A DNA stretch of 42,376 nucleotides from the NCBI GenBank assembly GCA_900320515.1, contig ONSJ01000010.1, forward strand, positions 1-42,376. Reading direction: 5' to 3'. Numbering within the stretch: the first letter of the stretch is position 1; every line of letters starts with the position of its first letter. The DNA is from an uncultured Methanobrevibacter sp. Its GTDB lineage: Archaea > Methanobacteriota > Methanobacteria > Methanobacteriales > Methanobacteriaceae. A program made the translations under genes and the position numbers. This document shows positions 17,910 through 27,220 of this stretch, in pieces. The notes beneath the pieces are model-generated. The model did not search any database. It was given only the letters and a program-made list of their open reading frames with translations, and was not told the DNA's origin.

Positions 17910-18483
17910 TGAAACAATAAACGAAATGATAATTAAATGTCCCGCATGTGCTAAAAACGGCGTTGCAAAATCCATCATGAAGGAAATAGAGATTCCTCAC
18001 TTCGGCAAAGTAATGGAAACAACAATCCAATGCCCTGCATGTGGGTTTAAGCACTCAGACATTATTGCACTGGAACAGAATGAACCTGCAAAATATGTTC
18101 TTGAAATTAATAAGAGCACCCTGTCTGTAAGAGTGGTCAGATCACAGTCCGCCACAGTCATTATACCTGAAATCGGCGTCAAGGTGGAGCCTGGTCCAAA
18201 ATCTGAAGGCTATGTGACCAATGTTGAAGGGGTCCTTACCCGTTTCGAAAGTGCTGTAAAAAAAGCATTGAATCTGTTTGATGATGAGGAATCACAAATT
18301 AACGGAAAAAAAGCATTGGATAGCATTCAAGAGCTGATAAATGGAAATGGCACAGCAACTCTTATTATCCTTGATCCATTCGGACAGAGCAATGTCGTGA
18401 GTGAAAAGGTAGAGATTTTAGAAATTCCCGAAGAGGAATTACGTGAATTAAAAACAGGTTTTAGCCATATTGAAGAAAATTAA
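17902..18483 (+). CDS. ZPR1 zinc finger domain protein
   Basis: 193 residues. A four-cysteine zinc finger (CPACAKNG ... CPACGFKHSD, residues 13-52) is followed by the beta-rich ZPR1 domain (residues about 55-190), including VEPGPKSEGYVTNVEGVL, a family hallmark. Archaeal ZPR1 proteins carry one module, whereas eukaryotic ZPR1 has two and acts with elongation factor 1A folding or assembly. A comparable archaeal role is unproven. It overlaps the kinase gene by 8 bp, so it is translationally coupled. An AAGAAGAA/TTCTTCTT hairpin follows. Confidence 0.88.
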   Translation: MNDETINEMIIKCPACAKNGVAKSIMKEIEIPHFGKVMETTIQCPACGFKHSDIIALEQNEPAKYVLEINKSTLSVRVVRSQSATVIIPEIGVKVEPGPKSEGYVTNVEGVLTRFESAVKKALNLFDDEESQINGKKALDSIQELINGNGTATLIILDPFGQSNVVSEKVEILEIPEEELRELKTGFSHIEEN

Positions 18484-18484
18484 A

Positions 18485-18505
18485 AAGAAGAAGTTTATTC
18501 TTCTT
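18485..18505. terminator. Bidirectional hairpin between ZPR1 and the histone-like gene
   Basis: AAGAAGAA (18485-18492) and TTCTTCTT (18498-18505) are exact inverse copies around a 5-nt loop. They sit between two convergent genes and extend into the acidic C-terminus codons (Glu run) of the minus-strand gene, so part of the symmetry may simply be codon composition. Confidence 0.35.
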
Positions 18506-18923
18506 CATCTTCATCTTCTTCATTTATTGAAAAGCTTGCGAAGGTATCTTCTTCAGCAACATCTTTTAATTTTAAAGTTCTTTGAACATCCATAGCTAAT
18601 GCATTACAATCTGCTTTGATAGCTTCTAAATGTAATAAAATTCTTTCTTTTTCTTGATTGATTCTTTCAATGTTGGTGTATGGGTAAATTGATTCTTTAA
18701 GCATTTCGTATTCAATAGTAGTGTATGGATATTCGTTTAATTGTTTACATACGTTTTTTAACACTTCGCCTAAGAAAATGTTCATTTCAACTTTAACCCT
18801 TTCACGAATCATCTTGTCATCATCAAGATTTTCTTTCATCAAACGTACAACTTCAGCTTTAGCGAAAGGTAATTTTTCGTCGTCTTCTTCGACAATTTCT
18901 TCGAAGTTTTCTTCTTCAGCCAT
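18495..18923 (-). CDS. Histone-fold-like protein with C-terminal coiled coil and acidic tails
   Basis: 142 residues. Residues 18-81 resemble a histone fold: short helix 1 ([15 protein letters not shown]), loop with DDD, long helix 2 (about 39-64), the loop PYTTI and short helix 3 (about 70-80). An extended charged helix, probably a coiled coil, follows at about 83-118. Residues 1-16 and 123-142 are almost entirely acidic. I recall that coiled-coil histone variants have been described in Methanobacteriales; I could not search for this one. The typical RKT of loop 2 is missing, so DNA contact may differ from canonical histones. GAGGTG precedes the ATG. Alternative: an unrelated helical prefoldin-like protein. 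Confidence 0.6.
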   Translation of the reverse strand: MAEEENFEEIVEEDDEKLPFAKAEVVRLMKENLDDDKMIRERVKVEMNIFLGEVLKNVCKQLNEYPYTTIEYEMLKESIYPYTNIERINQEKERILLHLEAIKADCNALAMDVQRTLKLKDVAEEDTFASFSINEEDEDEEE

Positions 18924-19022
18924 AATTACACCTCTTTTGATTAATTAATAATATTGAGTTAACTGCTAACTTTTCAAAAAAGTTATAATTACATCAATAT
19001 CTAATTAAACATTTATTGGAAG

Positions 19023-19035
19023 TTTTATATAAAGG
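19023..19035 (-). promoter_or_regulatory. Candidate TATA box for the histone-like gene
   Basis: Read on the minus strand, CCTTTATATAAAA is a strong archaeal TATA box. Transcription would start near 19000, giving a leader of about 75 nt that ends in GAGGTG before the ATG at 18923. The core is palindromic, so it could also fire on the plus strand. Confidence 0.5.
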
Positions 19036-19052
19036 TTTTGATTATTTTAAAG

Positions 19053-19079
19053 AAACGGACGATTATTCAACCGTTTTTT
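19053..19079 (+). other. Hairpin with T-tract, orphan
   Basis: AAACGG (19053-19058) and CCGTTT (19071-19076) flank a 12-nt loop. Seven T residues follow the CCG on the plus strand. No plus-strand gene ends just upstream. It lies about 25 bp from the palindromic TATA box. Confidence 0.3.
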
Positions 19080-19166
19080 TCATGAACATATAAAATAATT
19101 AATCGTGAAATCAATAATTTTAATACATGAAAAATTTTGAAAAACCGTTTGAAAAAAAATGAAAAT

Positions 19167-19184
19167 AGTAGCACAAGTGCTACT
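19167..19184 (-). terminator. Terminator of the adhesin-like gene
   Basis: AGTAGCAC and GTGCTACT form an 8-bp palindromic stem with a 2-nt centre just after the adhesin-like stop codon at 19190. On the minus strand it is followed by a T-rich run (ATTTTCATTTTTTTT). Confidence 0.6.
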
Positions 19185-19189
19185 TTAAT

Positions 19190-22100
19190 TTAGTTTTTCT
19201 TTGAGATATCATTTCCCAAAAATGCAAGTGAAAATATTGCAAACATCAACATCAAAATCGGATTGGCGGTAGGATGCATCTCAAGAACACTTTGCAAGTC
19301 ATCATTGGAATTATCCCGTGCATCAGATTCATTTGATGGTTCTTCTGTTACATTGACAATGACATAATCCTTATTATTGGATTTGTCATAATCAAATGTG
19401 TCGCTGGTCACTTTGACTGTGTTTTTGATAATGCCTGTTCCTGTTGCGACAACCATGATAATCAGTTTTGCTGATTCGCCATAACCAAGACTTTTGATGG
19501 TCCACATGTTTGAATGTGTGTTGAACTTGCCTTTTGTGGTTTTGAATGATTTCAATTTTAATAAATCATCCAATATTTCACTTACCTTTATATTTCGTGC
19601 AGTATCCGGACCGTTGTTAACCACTTCAATGACATACTCAATCACATCACCGACACGGTAATGATATTTGGAGGCAATTTTAGTAATTGACAGGTCACTT
19701 GCCGGGGCCACATGAATTGACTCATGTGCATGATTGTTGGATTTATCTAAATCAAGCTCATATGCCCAAACATCAGCAGCATTGTTTAAATCGCCGGTTG
19801 AAGTTACCTTACAGACGATTACAAGTGATTTTGACTCACCAACATTCAAACTTCCAATTTTCCAAATGTTATTTGAATAGTCCCCATTTGAACGGATGAA
19901 TTTCAAACCGCTCGGAAGAACATCACGAACAACGACATTATGGGCCACATTCGGACCGTTGTTGGAAACGATTAATGTCCATCTGACAACATCTCCAAAT
20001 TTCGGATAATTATTATCCACAAACTTCTCGATTGCCACATCCGCAATAGGCCTTACGTCAATCATGTCCTCTGCATAATTGTTTTTCATATTCCAGTCAT
20101 ATTCACGGGAAGTGACTTCGACATCATTTATGATTTCACCCAATTTATCTGAGATTGTAGTGATATTGAGATAAACCACGTCTCCGACATTCAATGAGCC
20201 AATAGTCCAAACATCATTATCATAAAATCCTCTGCTTGACTTATATCCGTCAAATATTAATCCTTCAGGCAAAATATCATCTAAGGATACTCCAGTCGCA
20301 TCGTCCGGACCATTATTTTTGACGCTGATCATCCATTTAACGTTCTCACCGAACATAGGATTAGTGTTGTTGGCTTTGATTGTTGTCTGCAGGTCAACCG
20401 CCAATGGGACATCTATGCTTTCGTTATCATTATTGTTGCTTTCATTGTAGTCATATTCATTGGCATGAATTGTTGCCATGTTCATGATTTTGCCTGTTCT
20501 TTTAACCCTGCAGATTATTTCAAGTTTTTCGACATCACCGCTGTTTAAACAGCACATAGCCCAAATGCCATTATCATAAAATCCTTTTGTTGCATTATAG
20601 CTGACCAATATCATACCATCAGGCAATCTGTCTTCAACATAAACATCTGTTGCCTTATCAGGTCCGTTATTTGAAATGACCAATGTCCATTTTACCAAAT
20701 CATTGTAATATGGAGAGGAATTGTTTACCAGTTTGATGACGGATACATCTGCAGCCGGTTCAACATCAATTGTTTCATTGTCAAAGTTGTTGTCCAAATC
20801 ATAGTCATATTCACTGGCATTGACGCTTACATTATTCTCTATCAGACCTGTTGCGTTAACCCTGCAATCCATGTTCAAGGTAAATGATTTGCCAATGCCC
20901 AATTCGTCAATAATGAGCACTCCAGCTAAAGGATCATATTTCATTGCGCTATCATCACCTATCCAAATAAGTGAATCCGGAAGCAAATCGCTTATTGTCA
21001 CATTATGAGCAACATCAGGACCGTTGTTTATGACCTCAATTGTCCAGGTTATTATATCATTGAATTTAGGATTTGATTCGCTGACTGATTTTGTAACTGA
21101 CAAATCACATGCAGGATTGACATATATTGGTTCGTCATCCTCATTGTTTGTCAGATTAAAGTCATAATTGTCAGATGTGACATTTGCATAGTTTGTAAAG
21201 TTTCCGGTGCTGTCCACAAATGTGATTATTTCAACGGTTACGGTTTCACCGACTTCCATCAGACCTATGCTGAAAATATCATCGATGCACTCTCCTTTAC
21301 TCATGATGGAATCGACATATTCAAAACCGTCAGGCAGGAAATCAGCAACCCTGACATTTTTGGCAATGTCCGGACCTCTATTTGTAACTGTCAATGTCCA
21401 TTTTACGAAATCGTTATAGTTCACATTGCTTGCATTGACGACTTTGACGATAGCCAAATCGCTTGCAGGTTCAACAAACACCCTTTCGCTGTCATTGTTG
21501 TTTGACTCGTCATAATCGAACTCTGTTGCATTGACGCAAACAAAATTTTCAATCAATCCTGTGGCGTTGACGATGCAGCGAATCTTGAGGGTCACCTTTT
21601 CGCCCTTTTCCAGAGTTCCGACATTCCAGATTCCTGAAGATGGTGAATAATCCCTGTCGCAATCGACATAAATCAAGGATTTCGGAAGCTGATCATACAT
21701 TACCACATCGTGAGCAGTGTCAGGGCCATTGTTGGATATCTCTATTGTCCAGGTTACATAGTCCCTGTAGTTTGGAGAAGCATCTGAAACGCTTTTAACG
21801 ACTGCCAAATCGCTTGCAGGATATACGAATATGTTCTTTTCAGCATGATTGTTATTCATATTTGTATCGAATTCATGGGAACTTACATCAGCATTATTCA
21901 CTATTGTTCCTGTTGCGTTAACAACTGTAATCATCTGGAATGTGAATGTTTCGCCAGCCTTCAAATCGCCAATTGTCAATACTCCTGTTTTGCGGTCATA
22001 CCTGTTATTGTCAGAGGTATTTATCAAAATCAATCCTTTTGGCAAAACATCGACTACCTTAACGTCGGTTGAATCATTAGGGCCATGATTTGTAACTGTT

Positions 22101-24115
22101 ATTGTCCATGTCACAGTGTCTTCAAAATTCACAGCATCCCTTGAAACAGTTTTTTTAACTTCATTGTCCACTTTGGGATTGACCATGAAAGTTGTTGCAT
22201 TTGCAATGGCCTTATAATAGTTATCCTCATAATGCTTTGCTGAAACATAATATTTTCCAGGCTTCAAATTGTTCAAATCAACATTGATTTCGCCCAGATA
22301 AGTTGTACGGCCCACTTCATTGTACACTACAGTTCCATCTTCATGCTTGACTGTCAATAGGACAGGTATACTATATTCCCGACTGTCCTGATATAGTTCT
22401 CCGGTATTAGTAGCGCCATACAATGGATATTGTCCGTCAATCACTATATTCACATCTCTAGCGGCATTGTAGATTGCATTGGACACTTCCAGATTATCAA
22501 AGTCTCCGATATTGTTTCCGCCATAGAGAACAACCTTAATTTTTTCACTGTCCCCATAATAGATATCCCTGGCTTCAATCGGCAAATGATAAACCCATGC
22601 CTGATTCTGGAACAGTTCATTATTTTTTAAAGTCAATTTGTCACCTGACTTATCATAATAGATTGCACTGCCATTTCTTGCGGTATTCAGCTTGAAGGAA
22701 TTGTCTTCCACGAATACCAGTGTACTGTTGATATAAAGGGCACCTCCCAATCCGTCATCTAACTTTTTGACATCAGGAATCGCTTCATTAGCGAGAAATA
22801 TGGAATTTTTAACTTCCGTATTTTTGCCCTGAATATAAATTGCCCCACCGTCTACATTGGCCTTGTTCGAATTGAAGGTGGAATCCTTAACAGTTATGTC
22901 CTCGGCTTTGGCATGGATTGCTCCGCCGTTTTCAGTCACATGATTGTCCTTAAAATTTGAATCATCAATCACAATATTCAATCCGTTCGCCTGAATGGCT
23001 CCGCCGTTTGGTGCGCTGTTTCCATAAAAATTACAATTGGAAACTGTCAGTTCCATATGGTCATATAAAAATCCGGTTGACAGAGCACCTCCAAATGCAC
23101 CAGCGGTGTTATTAATAAATGTACAATTTCTAATCTCACCTGACCCGTGAAATGTCAATGCTCCACCTTCATCGGCAAAATTGTTTATGAAGATACAATT
23201 GGTGTAGGAAGTTCCGCTACGAATACATCCGGCACCGCCATGGGACGGGTCCTCGCTTATTGCACGATTACCCTTGAAGACACAATTTGTCACCTTGCCA
23301 TTTGATCCGGGCAAATCCAAGCCGACTTGTATCGCCCCACCATAACAGGCGTATTTTCCTCTTACCCAATTATCCTCAAAAATTGAATTTTTAACTTCTG
23401 AATCCTTACCATACATCGCCAATCCTGCCGCTGCCGAATAATACTCAAAGTTTGGACAATAAGCTGAATTCCTTCTGAATTGACAATTGTCAATAAGTAA
23501 TCCTGACGGGATATTCAAATCATATGCAGTATGAACTGCACCTCCAAGTTGGGCGTGATTATCTTCAAATATACAATTTTCTATTCTTACGTTCTTTGCA
23601 TTGACCAAAATACCTGATCCGGTTTCTCCTTCACCATTGATAAATTTAACATTCTTAATTACAGTACCCGCACCGCCATTACTTATAATTATTGCCTGAG
23701 ACAGATGTTTTCCATCCAGCGTAGCCATTGAATTTGAAGTTATGGTCACCGGTTTATTGACAGTGATTGCACTGCCTTTTGAATAATAATAACCATTCAA
23801 TAAAATGGTATCTCCAGGATTTGCAGCATTAATAGCAGATTGAATACTTGAATAAATATTTCCATCAGGCACACGTTGCTGGCCTAAAACTTCACTTGAA
23901 TCTTGAGAATTCGCCTCCAAAACATCATTTTTTTGAGAATTTTCTAGTTCATTTATATCATTGGATTCCAATCCCACTTCATCTACGGTCTCATTTATGT
24001 CTGCAGCAAATGACTCTTCAACAAACAATCCGAATGCAGTAAACATTAAACAAATAACACATAGACCGAATAGGAAATTTCTTCCAACAATCATCTTTCC
24101 ATTATTTTTTAACAT
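19190..24115 (-). CDS. Adhesin-like surface protein: beta-helix plus eight DUF11 repeats
   Basis: 1641 residues. An N-terminal signal peptide (hydrophobic core NFLFGLCVICLMFTAFGLFV) is followed by a parallel beta-helix region (about 70-500) with many NN/GGA(I/L) turns such as GGAVHTAY and GGAIQANG. A spacer domain covers about 510-640, and eight DUF11 repeats about 645-1590, each near 118 residues with a W-T-hydrophobic/NNGPD/LP-x-G-L pattern. A C-terminal membrane helix (NPILMLMFAIFSLAFLG) ends before a Lys tail. This is the adhesin-like protein type that Methanobrevibacter species carry in many copies, thought to mediate contact with gut bacteria, protozoa or host. AGGTGAT lies 5 nt before ATG. 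It is transcribed alone. Confidence 0.9.
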   Translation of the reverse strand: MLKNNGKMIVGRNFLFGLCVICLMFTAFGLFVEESFAADINETVDEVGLESNDINELENSQKNDVLEANSQDSSEVLGQQRVPDGNIYSSIQSAINAANPGDTILLNGYYYSKGSAITVNKPVTITSNSMATLDGKHLSQAIIISNGGAGTVIKNVKFINGEGETGSGILVNAKNVRIENCIFEDNHAQLGGAVHTAYDLNIPSGLLIDNCQFRRNSAYCPNFEYYSAAAGLAMYGKDSEVKNSIFEDNWVRGKYACYGGAIQVGLDLPGSNGKVTNCVFKGNRAISEDPSHGGAGCIRSGTSYTNCIFINNFADEGGALTFHGSGEIRNCTFINNTAGAFGGALSTGFLYDHMELTVSNCNFYGNSAPNGGAIQANGLNIVIDDSNFKDNHVTENGGAIHAKAEDITVKDSTFNSNKANVDGGAIYIQGKNTEVKNSIFLANEAIPDVKKLDDGLGGALYINSTLVFVEDNSFKLNTARNGSAIYYDKSGDKLTLKNNELFQNQAWVYHLPIEARDIYYGDSEKIKVVLYGGNNIGDFDNLEVSNAIYNAARDVNIVIDGQYPLYGATNTGELYQDSREYSIPVLLTVKHEDGTVVYNEVGRTTYLGEINVDLNNLKPGKYYVSAKHYEDNYYKAIANATTFMVNPKVDNEVKKTVSRDAVNFEDTVTWTITVTNHGPNDSTDVKVVDVLPKGLILINTSDNNRYDRKTGVLTIGDLKAGETFTFQMITVVNATGTIVNNADVSSHEFDTNMNNNHAEKNIFVYPASDLAVVKSVSDASPNYRDYVTWTIEISNNGPDTAHDVVMYDQLPKSLIYVDCDRDYSPSSGIWNVGTLEKGEKVTLKIRCIVNATGLIENFVCVNATEFDYDESNNNDSERVFVEPASDLAIVKVVNASNVNYNDFVKWTLTVTNRGPDIAKNVRVADFLPDGFEYVDSIMSKGECIDDIFSIGLMEVGETVTVEIITFVDSTGNFTNYANVTSDNYDFNLTNNEDDEPIYVNPACDLSVTKSVSESNPKFNDIITWTIEVINNGPDVAHNVTISDLLPDSLIWIGDDSAMKYDPLAGVLIIDELGIGKSFTLNMDCRVNATGLIENNVSVNASEYDYDLDNNFDNETIDVEPAADVSVIKLVNNSSPYYNDLVKWTLVISNNGPDKATDVYVEDRLPDGMILVSYNATKGFYDNGIWAMCCLNSGDVEKLEIICRVKRTGKIMNMATIHANEYDYNESNNNDNESIDVPLAVDLQTTIKANNTNPMFGENVKWMISVKNNGPDDATGVSLDDILPEGLIFDGYKSSRGFYDNDVWTIGSLNVGDVVYLNITTISDKLGEIINDVEVTSREYDWNMKNNYAEDMIDVRPIADVAIEKFVDNNYPKFGDVVRWTLIVSNNGPNVAHNVVVRDVLPSGLKFIRSNGDYSNNIWKIGSLNVGESKSLVIVCKVTSTGDLNNAADVWAYELDLDKSNNHAHESIHVAPASDLSITKIASKYHYRVGDVIEYVIEVVNNGPDTARNIKVSEILDDLLKLKSFKTTKGKFNTHSNMWTIKSLGYGESAKLIIMVVATGTGIIKNTVKVTSDTFDYDKSNNKDYVIVNVTEEPSNESDARDNSNDDLQSVLEMHPTANPILMLMFAIFSLAFLGNDISKKN
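19340..22185 (-). repeat. DUF11 repeat array, eight coding units
   Basis: Eight tandem units of roughly 350 bp encode the DUF11 domains of the adhesin-like protein. Their N-terminal signatures run from NEVKKTVSRDAVNFEDTVTW to SDLSITKIASKYHYRVGDVI. DNA-level similarity is partial, so the units are diverged rather than freshly amplified. Confidence 0.85.
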
Positions 24116-24576
24116 TTTAAATCACCTAAATTGAGGACGATTCTAAATACTATTAATTAACAAAAAGCTATTAACTAGCAATTAACCTTTTTATTTCTCA
24201 GTTAAGACTTAAAAATAACAATCCAAATATTAAATTTAAGAATAACCTGCAGAAAGTAGGAAAATTATTGAATAACAACCTATCACAAATTATTTTCAAA
24301 CAAATAAAATGTCCGATCACAGGTTAATTTTAATTTAATAATCAAAATCATAATTTATTAAATCAAAGCAAAATTTACCTTAAAATAAAAGATAATCTTT
24401 CTAAATCCTCAAAATACCTATTAAATGGTTTAGTATTTAAAATTAATTGTTTAAAGACTGCAAAATTGTTTTTAGAATGAAAAATAACGTTTTAAAGTCA
24501 ATATTGAAATTAGTGGGAAAAATATTTTATTGATGAAATAAATATAAATATATATTTAATATCAAGGTAAAGAGAC
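24116..24576. other. Divergent AT-rich intergenic region (461 bp)
   Basis: This region separates two divergent cell-surface genes. At the left end is the adhesin leader with AGGTGAT. At the right end are the ribosome site AAGGTAAAGAG (24564-24574) and TATA-like runs around 24521-24560 for the pseudomurein-binding gene. The middle 300 bp is extremely AT-rich. I see no ORF, repeat or convincing RNA in it. Confidence 0.6.
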
Positions 24577-25710
24577 ATGAAAAAACAAATAGCAATACTG
24601 ATTATGGCCATACTAATATTATCTCCAGTAATACAGGATGTCAGTGCGGCAAAAACCGTTTTTATAACATCCGATAATATTATAGACCATGACAGCGACA
24701 TAAAACTATTAAACTCATTAAAGAGTTATATTGAAGAATTGAGTGGGGGAGAATTGCAGGTCATTGTTGACAATCAATCTCCCGCACCAGGAGAAGGATG
24801 GCGATCGATAGAAGTGACAAGTGATGTGAGTGTCGATTTAGCTGCATCGGATGCAGGAAATTATCTTCAATTGGCCAGTTCAACCGTAAACTCCGATAAA
24901 CAAATAGTATTTGTAAATATAGGAAATTACGATTTAGATAATCATACAAATTTCTTAAGAAGAGCTTGGGACGATAATTATTCAAACGAATCTTTAGCAG
25001 GAATGCATGACCCTGGAACCTTCCTTAAAAATGCAGGAATCTTTTACGTTCAGCCTGCAAAAGAATTCCCAAATAATGTTCATAATGGTGTCATATCCAA
25101 TTACGATGAAAACATGAACAAGCAAATCGCACAGGAAATCGTAGATATCATCAACACTCATGGAAATAATGAAAAAACATTAAGCGATGGATTGGTTACC
25201 CACAATATAATCAAACCATCAGTGATGGCTAAGGCAAGTCAGGAATTGATTAAAAGCAACGATAAAGAAATGAAAGGAACATATGGCAATTACAGTGCTC
25301 CTCAACTTTTATATCAAACAAGTTCATACTTAAATGGAAACGGATTGGACATTCCAAAATCCTACGACGAACCGGAAAACCCAATGGGAGTTTCCTTTAT
25401 GGCAAAAGACACATACTCCGTTTATGACTATTTCAAGATGGGAGGAATAGTCAGGGAATACATGGACCAAAACGGAAGGGCACCGGATTCCATAGAATAT
25501 GAAGGGGCACAAATCAGCTACTATGACTTAGTATACAACTTTGCAAAGATAACCCAAAGTCATACTGATGTAAACCATATGGGCTTTGAAAGTGAATATC
25601 ACTTCGACAGAGTCAACGATTCAATATTACTACACATATTCCCATTCATATTGATATTGTTCGTGCTTTTCTTGGCATATTTATTATTAAAGCGTATAAG
25701 AAGATTTTAA
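24577..25710 (+). CDS. Cell-wall protein with pseudomurein-binding repeat
   Basis: 377 residues. A signal peptide (IAILIMAILILSPVIQDVSA) leads an extracellular domain of about 260 residues that I do not recognise. A single pseudomurein-binding repeat follows (about 284-325: GGIVREYMDQNGRAPDSIEY, then a helix ending LVYNFAKI). A C-terminal membrane helix (about 345-370) with a basic tail ends the protein. It should span membrane and pseudomurein wall, found only in Methanobacteriales and Methanopyrus. It is divergent from the adhesin-like gene, and the aquaporin gene follows after 20 bp. The function of the central domain is unknown. Confidence 0.78.
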   Translation: MKKQIAILIMAILILSPVIQDVSAAKTVFITSDNIIDHDSDIKLLNSLKSYIEELSGGELQVIVDNQSPAPGEGWRSIEVTSDVSVDLAASDAGNYLQLASSTVNSDKQIVFVNIGNYDLDNHTNFLRRAWDDNYSNESLAGMHDPGTFLKNAGIFYVQPAKEFPNNVHNGVISNYDENMNKQIAQEIVDIINTHGNNEKTLSDGLVTHNIIKPSVMAKASQELIKSNDKEMKGTYGNYSAPQLLYQTSSYLNGNGLDIPKSYDEPENPMGVSFMAKDTYSVYDYFKMGGIVREYMDQNGRAPDSIEYEGAQISYYDLVYNFAKITQSHTDVNHMGFESEYHFDRVNDSILLHIFPFILILFVLFLAYLLLKRIRRF

Positions 25711-25730
25711 AATAATAATGAGGTAGATTT

Positions 25731-26414
25731 ATGAGAAAATATATTGCAGAATTAATAGGAACAATGGTTCTTGTTCTATTCGGTTGTGGAAGTGCAGCCA
25801 TAGCCGGAACAATGTTGGGCACTCTCGGCATTGCATTGGCATTCGGTTTATCAATTGTAGCCATGGCATATGTTATCGGAGACATTTCAGGATGCCACAT
25901 CAACCCTGCCGTTTCAATCGGTATGTGGATTGACGGAAGAATGGATTCAAAAGACTTGGTAATGTATATCATATTCCAATGTATCGGAGCAATTATCGGT
26001 ATTGCACTATTGGCCGCAATCATCAACTCCGCCCCAATGCTTGGAGGATATGCAGCAACCGGACTTGGTCAAAACGGATTTGGATCCGCATCAAGTGTAG
26101 GGCTTGATGTAGTAGGAGCAATAATCGTTGAAATCATTTTAACCTTTGTATTTGTATTCACAGTTCTTGGAGTTACTAAAAAAGCAGAAAATGGTGCTGT
26201 TGCAGGTATCGTAATCGGTTTAACACTTGCATTTGTACACATTATGGGCATTCCATTAACAGGTACTTCAGTAAACCCTGCACGTAGTTTGGCACCAGCT
26301 CTTTTCCTTGGTGGACAAGCCTTACAACAGGTTTGGGTATTTATTTTAGCTCCAATAGTCGGTGCAGTCATTGCAGGATTCCTATACAAAGGATTAACTT
26401 CAGAGGATTTATAA
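25731..26414 (+). CDS. aqpM: MIP-family aquaporin
   Basis: 227 residues with six membrane helices and two half-helix NPA motifs: CHINPAVSIG in the first half and TSVNPARSLAPALF in the second. It resembles archaeal AqpM, which passes water and, more slowly, glycerol, and has been proposed to admit H2S or CO2. GAGGT lies before the ATG. The 20-bp gap to the pseudomurein-binding gene suggests a shared transcript. The stop codon lies inside a hairpin followed by a T-tract. Confidence 0.93.
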   Translation: MRKYIAELIGTMVLVLFGCGSAAIAGTMLGTLGIALAFGLSIVAMAYVIGDISGCHINPAVSIGMWIDGRMDSKDLVMYIIFQCIGAIIGIALLAAIINSAPMLGGYAATGLGQNGFGSASSVGLDVVGAIIVEIILTFVFVFTVLGVTKKAENGAVAGIVIGLTLAFVHIMGIPLTGTSVNPARSLAPALFLGGQALQQVWVFILAPIVGAVIAGFLYKGLTSEDL

Positions 26415-26437
26415 TCCTCTAACCTTTTCTTTTTTTA
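26402..26437 (+). terminator. Hairpin terminator overlapping the aqpM stop
   Basis: AGAGGATT (26402-26409) and AATCCTCT (26413-26420) form a perfect 8-bp stem with a 3-nt loop, followed by AACCTTTTCTTTTTTT. The TAA stop (26412-26414) is in the loop and stem. Confidence 0.7.
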
Positions 26438-26534
26438 GATTTTTTCAAATCATTTTAATTCAACATATTTTAAAAGCCCATCTTATTAAAATTTAAATAA
26501 TATTTTAAAGAAAAATATAACATAAGGTGAATAT

Positions 26535-27212
26535 ATGAAAATTGTTGTTGCAATTGGAGGATCAATTTTACTTAAAGAATATGACAGCAAAAAATTCCAA
26601 GAATACAGCGTCATTTTAAAGGACTTATCAAAAGAACATGAATTATATGTTGTTGTAGGAGGAGGAAAACCTGCAAGAGAATATATTGGAGTAGTTCGTG
26701 ATTTGGGTGCTGGAGAGGCACAATGTGACGATATTGGAATTGAAGTTACCAGAATCAATGCAAAACTGATGCTTTCAGCACTTGGAGATGCAGCTTATCA
26801 AAGAGTGCCCCACAATTTCCAGGAAGCTTTAGAATTCTCAGCTACCGGAAAAATCATTGTCATGGGCGGAACAGAACCTGCACACAGTACTGATGCAGTA
26901 TCAGCAATACTTGCAGAATACATTCAGGCCGACAAGCTCATTAACTTAACATCTGTTGATGGAATGTATACCAAAGACCCTAATAAGTTTGATGATGCCG
27001 AACTTGTTCCGGAAATTACCGCCACAGACCTTCTTGAATTTTTAAGCGGCAAAGACGTTAAGGCCGGAACATATGAATTCTTCGACACAACAGCTGTTCA
27101 AATGATTAAAAGGTCAAACCTAGAAACAGTAATTACCAATGGATTTGAACCTGAAAACCTCATTAAAGCCGTCAATGGCGAAAATATAGGAACCAAAATT
27201 ATCAATGAATAG
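26535..27212 (+). CDS. pyrH: UMP kinase (archaeal PyrH)
   Basis: 225 residues, the archaeal PyrH length. The amino-acid-kinase signature is clear: [15 protein letters not shown] at the start, [14 protein letters not shown] for phosphate binding, and [17 protein letters not shown] near residue 140. It phosphorylates UMP to UDP with ATP. GGTGA precedes the ATG. It begins a run of same-strand genes: tatD, Zn-ribbon, two YbjQ-like genes and a small membrane protein. Confidence 0.95.
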   Translation: MKIVVAIGGSILLKEYDSKKFQEYSVILKDLSKEHELYVVVGGGKPAREYIGVVRDLGAGEAQCDDIGIEVTRINAKLMLSALGDAAYQRVPHNFQEALEFSATGKIIVMGGTEPAHSTDAVSAILAEYIQADKLINLTSVDGMYTKDPNKFDDAELVPEITATDLLEFLSGKDVKAGTYEFFDTTAVQMIKRSNLETVITNGFEPENLIKAVNGENIGTKIINE

Positions 27213-27220
27213 GTGATTTA

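Noticed and set aside
19340..22185. DUF11 array considered as recent amplification
   Set aside because: Units are visibly diverged in protein sequence, so they represent an old domain array, not a fresh expansion.
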